The translations under genes and the position numbers were made by a program. From Coriobacteriaceae bacterium (GTDB lineage: Bacteria > Actinomycetota > Coriobacteriia > Coriobacteriales > Atopobiaceae): a DNA stretch of 64,000 bases. Within the stretch, counting starts at the first letter, position 1. Each line of letters opens with the position of its first letter. The stretch lies in the NCBI GenBank assembly GCA_004557505.1, contig SFGZ01000005.1:1-64000 (forward strand), read 5' to 3'. A model generated the notes under the pieces. It had not been told where the DNA came from. It did not search any database and saw only the letters and a program-made list of their open reading frames with translations. Below, piece after piece: positions 58,191-64,000 of this stretch.

Positions 58191-58349
58191 GCGCGACCCC
58201 GCGCCGGCGCGCCTCGCCCTCCCTCGTCCCGATGCCGACCGCACGACAGGCGGGCGCGAGACAGGCCCAGGTTTAATGCTACTGAGCAAATAGGGTATAA
58301 GGTCCCCAATGACGGGGCCCGTGACGCGGGCAGGCGAGAGGAGAGTCTC

Positions 58350-59210
58350 ATGATCAGGCACGCAACGAACGTCGTGAGGGGGTATCGCACGCAGGACGGC
58401 GCAGGCGTGAGCCTTGTGCGGGTGCTGGGCGACCAGACCGCGCGCGACTTTGACCCCTTCCTCATGCTGGACTCGTTCGACAGCACCAACCCGGACGACT
58501 ACACCGCCGGCTTCCCACTCCACCCCCACCGGGGCATCGAGACCGTGAGCTACGTGCGCGAGGGCGCGATGCACCATCGCGACACCATGGGATTCGAGGA
58601 CACCGTGACCTCGGGTGAGGTGCAGTGGATGTGCGCGGGCTCCGGCGTGGAGCACGAGGAGACCATCCCCGCCGCGCGGCGGCTGCTCGGCGTGCAGCTG
58701 TGGCTCAACCTCCCCGCCGCCGAGAAGATGGCGCACCCCACCTACCACGCCGTGAAGCGCGACACGCTGGAGTCCATAGCGCTCGACGGTGCCGTGCTGC
58801 GCCTGCTCGCCGGACGCTTTGTGGAGGGGAACGGCAAGGTCCACCAGGGGTTTGTTGGCGACCACCTGCCGCTTGACTACTACGAGCTCACCGTGGAGCC
58901 CGGCCGCAGCGTCGAGATCCCCGTGGGCGAGGACCGCTCGATCCTGGCGTTCACGCTCGAGGGCCCCGCGCTTGTCGGCGGGCTTGCGCTGGGTGAGAAG
59001 ACCGCCGCCAAGCTCGTGGATGGTGACCGCGTGAGCATCGCCGCCAACGGCGAGGGGCCCTCCGTGGTGCTGCTCATGAGCTCCGTCGCGCTGCGCGAGC
59101 CCATCGCGTGGGGCGGGCCCATCGTGATGAACAGCACCGAGGAGCTGCGCCAGGCGTTCCGCGAGCTTGACGAGGGGACGTTCATCAAGGAGGACATCCG
59201 CGACCTGTAG
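58350..59210 (+). CDS. Pirin-family cupin protein
   Basis: 286 residues, two cupin domains. N-terminal metal-binding motif HPHRGIETVSYVREGAMHHRD and EVQWMCAGSGVEHEE, followed by the pirin C-terminal domain. Pirins bind iron or other metals; some have quercetinase activity and others regulate. No link to purine genes is apparent. Promoter-like TATAAG lies at 58296. RBS GGCGAGAGGAGAG before 58350. Confidence 0.92.
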   Translation: MIRHATNVVRGYRTQDGAGVSLVRVLGDQTARDFDPFLMLDSFDSTNPDDYTAGFPLHPHRGIETVSYVREGAMHHRDTMGFEDTVTSGEVQWMCAGSGVEHEETIPAARRLLGVQLWLNLPAAEKMAHPTYHAVKRDTLESIALDGAVLRLLAGRFVEGNGKVHQGFVGDHLPLDYYELTVEPGRSVEIPVGEDRSILAFTLEGPALVGGLALGEKTAAKLVDGDRVSIAANGEGPSVVLLMSSVALREPIAWGGPIVMNSTEELRQAFRELDEGTFIKEDIRDL

Positions 59211-59220
59211 GGGGCGATCC

Positions 59221-59252
59221 GGGGGCGGCGCGCGACAGCCGGCGCCGCCCCC
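59221..59252. terminator. Bidirectional hairpin between pirin and mogA
   Basis: Perfect 11-bp stem GGGGGCGGCGC/GCGCCGCCCCC with a 10-nt loop lies between the convergent stop codons (59210 and 59253), so it can serve both genes. Confidence 0.65.
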
Positions 59253-59813
59253 TCAGCCTCTGGCGCCTCCCGGCCGCGCAGCCTCGGCCGCGCAGTCCGC
59301 CGGGCCGCTGCGCAGGATGCGCAGCCCGTGGGCGATGGGCCCGATGACCGCGGAGATGTTCTCGCAGGCGGCCTTGGGGCTGCCGGGCAGGTTCACCACG
59401 AGCGTGCGGCCCAAGATGCCCGCCGTCTCGCGAGAGAGGCAGGCGTGCGGCGTGATGGCCATCGACGCGGCGCGCATGGCCTCGGGGATGCCGGGGGCCA
59501 TGCGCTCGCACACGGCGCAGGTGGCCTCGGGCGTCACGTCACGCGACGAGAAGCCCGTGCCGCCCGTGGTGAGGACGAGCGCCACGTCACCTGCCGCGGC
59601 CTCCTTGATGGCGGCCTCGATCTGCGGGCGCTCGTCAGGCACCACGCTCATGGACACCACGCGGTAGCCCCGCTTGACGAGAAGCCCGACGAGCGCCGGG
59701 CCCGAGGCGTCCTCTCGCTCGCCGCGCGAGCAGCGATCGCTCACGGTGATGACGGACGCGGCGTAGGCCTCGTCCCCTGCGGGCTGCGGCCTGTCTGTCT
59801 CGCTGTGACTCAT
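59253..59813 (-). CDS. mogA: MogA/MoaB-type molybdopterin adenylyltransferase
   Basis: 186 residues. Motifs ITVSDRCSRGEREDASGPAL, VVPDERPQIEAAI, LVLTTGGTGFSSRDVTPEAT and LVVNLPGSPKAACENI define the MoCF-binding fold. It adenylates molybdopterin before metal insertion. The start at 59813 (MSHSETDR) follows the MoeA-like stop by 5 nt. Last gene of the molybdenum-cofactor operon, ended by the hairpin at 59221. Confidence 0.93.
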   Translation of the reverse strand: MSHSETDRPQPAGDEAYAASVITVSDRCSRGEREDASGPALVGLLVKRGYRVVSMSVVPDERPQIEAAIKEAAAGDVALVLTTGGTGFSSRDVTPEATCAVCERMAPGIPEAMRAASMAITPHACLSRETAGILGRTLVVNLPGSPKAACENISAVIGPIAHGLRILRSGPADCAAEAARPGGARG

Positions 59814-59818
59814 GTCCC

Positions 59819-60892
59819 CTACCTTCCAAACGGACACATGGGAAAGGTGCATGGCGAGCAGTGCAGGCACAGCCCACCCTCGCCCATCTGCACGAGGTCG
59901 CGGCGACGCACCTCAACGCCGGCGGCAAGCCGAGGAAGCACCAGGTCGAAGACGGTTGCCTTGCTGTACATGACGCAGCCGGGAAGCCCCACCACGGGCA
60001 CCGCGCGCGCCTCGCCGGCCGCGCGCCTCTCGTCAAAGTAACCCACAAGCAGCATCGCGCCTGGCAGGACCGGCGCGCCGTAGGTCACGATGCGCGCTCC
60101 GGCACGCCTGATGGCACCGGGGGTGTTGTCGTCGGGGTCCACGCTCATGCCACCCGTACACACAACCATGTCGACGCCGGCCGCACGGGCCTCCCCTATG
60201 GCCGCGACCAGGGCGTCCATGTCGTCGCCGGGCGTGGCGTGCCACGTGGCCCCAATGCCGTAGCGCGCGAGCTTTGCCTCGACAACGGGCGTGAAGCGAT
60301 CCTCGATGAGGCCCTTGGCAACCTCGGAGCCGGTGGCGATGATGGCCGCCGTCTTGAGGCGCCACGGCTCCACGCGCATGAGCGGCCCGCCCCTCTCGAC
60401 GTCCGCCGCGCGCTCCGCCGCCTCGACCACGGACTCCTCCACAACGAGTGGGATCACGCGCGTGCCGGCAAGCTCGTCGCCCGCCGACACGGCAAAGCCG
60501 CCCTTGCGGGTGGCGACCATCACCTTCTCGCAGTCGTTCACGGCGATGAGGCGCTCGGAGTCGACGAGAAACACGCCATCGCACGCCGCCTTGATGCCGA
60601 TCTTGCCCTCGCGAGGCTCGCCGGCGGCAACGCAGCCGGGTCCCAGGCAAAGCGCGGCCAGGCGCCGCGCGGCGTCGTCCTCGTGCAGCATGCCAGGGCC
60701 GGCCTCCCACACGTAGAGGTGCTCCTTGCCCATCGAGAGCAGCACGGGCACGTCATCGGCCGTGACCACGTGACCCTTCTTGAAGCGCGGTCCCTTGTAG
60801 CGCGGCGAGCCCTCGCCGTCGCCTGGTAGAATCTGGGTCATGTCGTGACACAGAACGTGCCCCACGGCATCCTCGGTCCTCACGAGCTTCAT
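59819..60892 (-). CDS. MoeA-like molybdopterin-binding protein with Cys-rich tail
   Basis: 357 residues. N-terminal part KLVRTEDAVGHVLCHDMTQILPG and FKKGHVVTADDVPVLLSMGKEHLYVWE; central MoCF-binding domain VVCTGGMSVDPDDNTPGAIRRAG with AIIATGSEV. The C-terminus is GGLCLHCSPCTFPMCPFG, four Cys and one His in about 15 residues, suggesting a metal or cluster site. It differs from full MoeA (no MoeA C-domain) and resembles the shorter group found with xanthine-dehydrogenase maturation genes. Probably inserts molybdate or prepares cofactor for hydroxylases. It overlaps the MoaC-MOSC stop by 4 nt. Confidence 0.88.
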   Translation of the reverse strand: MKLVRTEDAVGHVLCHDMTQILPGDGEGSPRYKGPRFKKGHVVTADDVPVLLSMGKEHLYVWEAGPGMLHEDDAARRLAALCLGPGCVAAGEPREGKIGIKAACDGVFLVDSERLIAVNDCEKVMVATRKGGFAVSAGDELAGTRVIPLVVEESVVEAAERAADVERGGPLMRVEPWRLKTAAIIATGSEVAKGLIEDRFTPVVEAKLARYGIGATWHATPGDDMDALVAAIGEARAAGVDMVVCTGGMSVDPDDNTPGAIRRAGARIVTYGAPVLPGAMLLVGYFDERRAAGEARAVPVVGLPGCVMYSKATVFDLVLPRLAAGVEVRRRDLVQMGEGGLCLHCSPCTFPMCPFGR

Positions 60893-61863
60893 GCCAGTTC
60901 GTCCTCCCCCATCACGCGAACCTCGTCGCCGGCGCGCACGGTGCCGCCGCGCGTCACCACGCAGAAGATGCCGTCGGTGGGCATCACGCACGTGCCGGTG
61001 ATGCGGCGTATCTCGCAGTCGTTGTGGCAGGTCTTGCCAATCTGCGTCACCACCATGCGGGCTGGCCCCACGGCCACGGTGGTGCCCACGGGCAGGCCCT
61101 TGACGTCGATTCCGCGCGTGAGCACGTTCTCGGCAAAGTCGCCGGGCGCAAGGTCTGCGCCCCTCGCGCGCATGAGGTCCACGGACTCGTCCGCCAGAAG
61201 GCTCACCTGGCGGTGCCATGCGCCGGCGTGCGCATCGCCCGCGATGCCCTCGCCCGCCACAAGCTCGATGGAATCAACGGGATGCTTGCGCGTGCCCTTC
61301 TTCTCCGAGATGCAGGTAGCGACCACGGTGCCATGTGGCAGCTCCGGCGCGGCAGGCGCCGCTGCCGAACCCAGCGACGCCGTGGGATCATCTCCCTCGG
61401 CACGCACAAAGTGGCCGGACTTGCCGCCGTCCTTCTCGAGCAGGCGCACCTCGGTGATCACCATGCCGCGCTGGTGGGCCTTGCACATGTCGTAGATGGT
61501 GAGGCCGGCGACCGAGGCCGCCGTGAGCGCCTCCATCTCGACGCCCGTCTCGCCGCAGCAGCGCGCGGTGGCCGTGAAGGCTATGCCGTCCTCCTCGTAC
61601 GCAAACGACACGTCGACGCCCGTGAGCTGGACGGGATGGCACATGGGCACAAGCTCCCAGCAGCGCTTGGCGGCCATGATGCCCGCGACCTGCGCCACGG
61701 CGAGAACGTCTCCCTTCTGCACCCCGCCCGCGCGCACGAGCCCCAGCGTGTCAGGACGCATGAGGACCTTGCCGGCAGCGCGGGCCACCCGCTGGGTCTT
61801 GGGCTTCTCGGACACGTCCACCATGCGGGCGCGGCCCTCCTCGTTGAAATGCGTGAGCCCCAT
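60889..61863 (-). CDS. moaC: MoaC-MOSC fusion protein
   Basis: 324 residues. Residues 1-155 are MoaC (GLTHFNEEGRARMVDVS, LVPMCHPVQLTGVDV, EMEALTAASVAGLTIYDMCKA), which makes cyclic pyranopterin monophosphate with MoaA. Residues about 180-324 are a MOSC domain (GEGIAGDAHAGAWHRQVSLLADESVD, FAENVLTRGIDV, QIGKTCHNDCEI), a sulfur-carrier fold seen in cofactor sulfurases, here with a Cys near the C-terminus. An Ala/Pro linker joins them. Coupling of pterin synthesis to S/Se transfer in one chain is suggestive. Start at 61863, 3 nt after the moaA stop. Confidence 0.93.
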   Translation of the reverse strand: MGLTHFNEEGRARMVDVSEKPKTQRVARAAGKVLMRPDTLGLVRAGGVQKGDVLAVAQVAGIMAAKRCWELVPMCHPVQLTGVDVSFAYEEDGIAFTATARCCGETGVEMEALTAASVAGLTIYDMCKAHQRGMVITEVRLLEKDGGKSGHFVRAEGDDPTASLGSAAAPAAPELPHGTVVATCISEKKGTRKHPVDSIELVAGEGIAGDAHAGAWHRQVSLLADESVDLMRARGADLAPGDFAENVLTRGIDVKGLPVGTTVAVGPARMVVTQIGKTCHNDCEIRRITGTCVMPTDGIFCVVTRGGTVRAGDEVRVMGEDELA

Positions 61864-61866
61864 GGC

Positions 61867-62814
61867 TCATCCCCCTATCTCGTTCATGGCGCGCAGCGAG
61901 TCGCTCGCGCGCACCGCGTCCATCCTGTGCCCGCGCGGCTTGGCCGCGATGCCCGCGCGCATGGCCTTGACCAGCTCCCGGCCAGAGAGCCCCCGCAGGC
62001 TGATCTCGGCGGCGGAGTGCAGGCAGGGCTTGAGGCGCCCGTCCGCCGTCACTCGTATGCGGTCGCAGCTGCCGCAGAACCGGTGGGTCATGGGACGGAT
62101 GAGCCCCACGTCCCCCTGCCAGCCCGGCGCGTGGTACAGCTCCGAGACGCCCTGGCCGCCCACCGGCTCAAGCTCCGGCACGGCCGAGAGGACCTTGTCC
62201 GCCGAGACGAAGCGTCCCTTGGGCCAGCCGGCGCACTCCCCCATGCGCATGAGCTCGATGAAGCGGACGGTGATGGCGCGGTCGCGCGCGAGTTCGGCCA
62301 GGGGCCGCAGCTCGTCGTCGTTCACGCCGCCGATGAGCACGCAGTTGATCTTGGTGTTGGCGAAGCCCGCGGCGCGGGCCGCCTCGAGGCCGGCCAGCGC
62401 GTCCGCAAGCGCGCCGCGCCGCGTGATGGCCGCATAGCGCGCGGCATCGAGCGTGTCCAGGCTCACGTTGAGGCGCGTGAGGCCCGCGGCGCGCAAGCCG
62501 GCGGCCATGGGCGCAAGCAGCGTGGCGTTGGTGGTCATGTCCACCTCGTCGATGCCCGGCACGTCCGCGACCATGCCCACCAGCTCAGCGATGCCACGCC
62601 TCGCCAAAGGCTCGCCGCCCGTGAGGCGCACCTTGCGCACCCCCACAGACGCCGCAGCGGCCACGATGCCGCGCATCTCCTCGAAGGAGAGGATGTCGGC
62701 ATGCGAGAGCATGGGCACGCCGTCTTCGGGCATGCAGTAGACGCAGCGGCAGTTGCAGCGATCGGTCACCGAGAGGCGCAGGTAGCGTATGTCACGGCCG
62801 TGCTTGTCACGCAT
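61867..62814 (-). CDS. moaA: GTP 3',8-cyclase
   Basis: 315 residues. Radical-SAM cluster Cys20, Cys24 and Cys27 in VTDRCNCRCVYCMPEDG. Second C-terminal cluster in HRFCGSCDRIRVTADGRLKPCL. KVRLTGGEPL and the binding loops are intact. It catalyses the first step of molybdopterin synthesis from GTP. The start at 62814 (MRDKHGRDIRYLRLS) lies inside the modC tail, overlapping by 8 nt. A longer frame to 62970 has no homology. Confidence 0.95.
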   Translation of the reverse strand: MRDKHGRDIRYLRLSVTDRCNCRCVYCMPEDGVPMLSHADILSFEEMRGIVAAAASVGVRKVRLTGGEPLARRGIAELVGMVADVPGIDEVDMTTNATLLAPMAAGLRAAGLTRLNVSLDTLDAARYAAITRRGALADALAGLEAARAAGFANTKINCVLIGGVNDDELRPLAELARDRAITVRFIELMRMGECAGWPKGRFVSADKVLSAVPELEPVGGQGVSELYHAPGWQGDVGLIRPMTHRFCGSCDRIRVTADGRLKPCLHSAAEISLRGLSGRELVKAMRAGIAAKPRGHRMDAVRASDSLRAMNEIGG

Positions 62815-63949
62815 GGGGCGCGCCGCCCTTCTCATCGTCGCCCGGGGCGATCGCGCCGGCCCTTCCGTCATCGCCCGCCGAGACGAGCGGCATGACCGTC
62901 TCCGGCGGTGCCACGAGCACCAGCCGAGCGGGATCGCCCAGCGCGGCCCAGGCGTCCTTCTCGCACTCATAGCGAAGCGAGGCGCCGCCCGGCGTGCGGG
63001 CCATCACGATCGTCGAGAAGGTCGAGTCTATCACGCGCTCCACGGTGCAGGGGATCGCGTTCTCGCCGGCCGCGCCCGCCGCGCCGGCGCCCGCCGCATG
63101 CGCCTCGAAGTAGTGCGCGCGTATGCCCGCGTGCGTGACGCCTGCCGGCATGGGAAGCGCGGTCCTCAGCGTGACGCCCCAGCCCTCGCACGCGAGCAGG
63201 CCGGGGCCGGCCACGCGGGCGCGGCTCACGTTCTTGCAGCCGCTGATGAGGGCCGCCGCCAACGTGGTCGGCGCGGCAAAGAGCGCGCGCACGCCCACCT
63301 TGGCGTCCGAGCGACCACGGTCGAGCACGCAGACCGTGTCGCACATGCGGTAGACCTCGTCGCGGTTGTGCGACACGTAGACGGCCCCGCCGGGAAAGCC
63401 GCGCAGGACATCGGCAAGCTCAAGCTCGAGCTGCCAGCGCAGGTACCCGTCGAGCGCCGAGAAGGGCTCGTCCAAAAGGATGAGCTCTGGGTCGCTCGCG
63501 AGGATGCGCGCCATGGCGCAGCGCTGCTGCTGGCCGCCGGAGAGCTGGGCCGGCCTGTGGCGCTCGAGGCCCTCCAGGCGCATGGCGGCGATCTCCCTTG
63601 CCGCGCGCGCCGCACGCTCCTCGCGCGTGGCGCCGACGGCCCCGGCGCGCACGTTCTGCTCGACGGTCATGGTGGGAAAGAGCGCGTAGCTCTGGAAGAG
63701 GTAGCCCACGCGGCGCCGCTGCGGCGGCAGGTCGATGTGCGCGCCGGAGTCGAAGAGCGTGCGCCCGCCCAGCACGATGCGGCCCGAGTCCGGGCGCTCG
63801 ATGCCGGCGATGCACTTGAGGGTCATGGACTTGCCGCAGCCCGAGGGGCCGAGCAGCGCCATGATCTCGTCCGGGCGCTCGATGGCAAACGAGACGCCCA
63901 ACGAGAAGGAGCCGAGACGCTTGGCGATGTCGACCTCGAGCACCGTCAT
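62807..63949 (-). CDS. modC: Molybdate ABC transporter ATP-binding protein
   Basis: 380 residues. Walker A GPSGCGKSM (Thr replaced by Met), Q-loop YLFQSYALFPTMTV, signature LSGGQQQRCAMAR, Walker B LILLDEPFSALD and VYVSHNRDEVYR. The C-terminal TOBE-like region follows. It powers molybdate (or tungstate) import for the cofactor genes downstream. It overlaps the modB end by 4 nt (ATGA) and moaA start by 8 nt. The Ser/Met after GK is unusual but the rest is intact. Confidence 0.92.
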   Translation of the reverse strand: MTVLEVDIAKRLGSFSLGVSFAIERPDEIMALLGPSGCGKSMTLKCIAGIERPDSGRIVLGGRTLFDSGAHIDLPPQRRRVGYLFQSYALFPTMTVEQNVRAGAVGATREERAARAAREIAAMRLEGLERHRPAQLSGGQQQRCAMARILASDPELILLDEPFSALDGYLRWQLELELADVLRGFPGGAVYVSHNRDEVYRMCDTVCVLDRGRSDAKVGVRALFAAPTTLAAALISGCKNVSRARVAGPGLLACEGWGVTLRTALPMPAGVTHAGIRAHYFEAHAAGAGAAGAAGENAIPCTVERVIDSTFSTIVMARTPGGASLRYECEKDAWAALGDPARLVLVAPPETVMPLVSAGDDGRAGAIAPGDDEKGGAPHA

Positions 63950-64000
63950 GCCGCCGCCCCCCTTGAGCGGGCGGGGCGCGAGCGGGCCTCGAGCATGTTC
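63946..64000 (-). CDS. modB: Molybdate ABC transporter permease, last 17 codons only
   Basis: Reading the minus strand from the window edge gives NMLEARSRPARSRGAAA then TGA overlapping the modC start codon as ATGA. Such coupling and a basic C-terminal tail fit a ModB permease ahead of modC. Only the end is visible, so the call depends on gene order. Confidence 0.5.
   Translation of the reverse strand, partial: NMLEARSRPARSRGAAA

Noticed and set aside
1..64000. tRNA or rRNA genes
   Set aside because: No cloverleaf with a conserved TTCGA arm and matching acceptor stem, and no rRNA sequence, was recognised. TTCG strings in the palindromic repeats are not part of tRNA folds.

Overview
The window is about 65-70% GC by eye and packed with genes of an anaerobic bacterium. 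Its gene set (hexuronate utilisation, selenium-dependent molybdenum hydroxylases, a full anaerobic purine-degradation set, BMP-type nucleoside ABC transport, ECF transport, MptD-type S component) and actinobacterial style of codon use suggest a gut or oral member of the Coriobacteriia (Olsenella/Collinsella-like). That taxonomic call is inference; no rRNA or marker gene is present. Nearly all genes lie on the minus strand.

Layout. 1-4740: end of a hexuronide unit, with a GH2 glycosidase cut by the window edge and uxuB-uxuA. Three copies of one 14-bp near-palindrome link their promoters. 4967-10985: selenium-cofactor block yedF, csdB-like lyase, DUF3343, yqeB, selD and xdhC-like on the minus strand, with yqeC divergent. 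11066-13431: palindromic repeats, an unknown membrane protein, a RelB/PemK-like toxin-antitoxin pair and ridA. 13565-19819: ygeY, ygeW (broken), carbamate kinase, a ModE-MocA fusion and hyuA, read leftward from 19819. 20404-25466: a BceRS-BceAB-like two-component/ABC module and a 54-residue membrane peptide. 25616-31638: ygeX, a three-gene ECF transporter and an NCS2 purine permease. 31955-34808: a double-cubane-cluster/2-hydroxyacyl-CoA dehydratase-like protein, an unknown gene and a 422-bp fold-back element. 34809-41474: three-subunit xanthine dehydrogenase, guanine deaminase and an AzgA-type permease. 42198-48766: two BMP lipoproteins around a small deaminase, then the two permeases and ATPase of a nucleoside ABC transporter. 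48836-56663: fused XdhD-like selenium/molybdenum hydroxylase, ferredoxin, YgfK and SsnA. 57321-59210: YheO-type regulator, an M20 peptidase remnant and a pirin. 59253-64000: molybdenum-cofactor genes mogA, moeA-like, moaC-MOSC, moaA, modC and the end of modB.

How it fits together. Nucleosides and bases enter through the BMP/ABC system and the two purine permeases. They are deaminated (GuaD, small deaminase) and hydroxylated or reduced by the XdhABC-like enzyme and the XdhD-like/ferredoxin/YgfK set. The rings are then opened and stripped by SsnA, HyuA, YgeY and YgeW, with YgeX yielding pyruvate plus ammonia and carbamate kinase making ATP. RidA can clear the enamine/imine side product of YgeX. 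The molybdenum and selenium blocks supply the cofactor of the hydroxylases. The role of each enzyme within the purine route is family knowledge, not shown by sequence alone.

The non-coding DNA is unusual. Four intergenic clusters carry one family of imperfect palindromes with base-pair-preserving changes, in a mosaic order shared between clusters. A separate 422-bp inverted duplication has 51-bp near-perfect ends, and a 67-bp element holds three copies of one 16-mer. An identical 16-bp sequence lies upstream of both ygeY and ygeX, and related A/T-tract elements occur near other purine genes.
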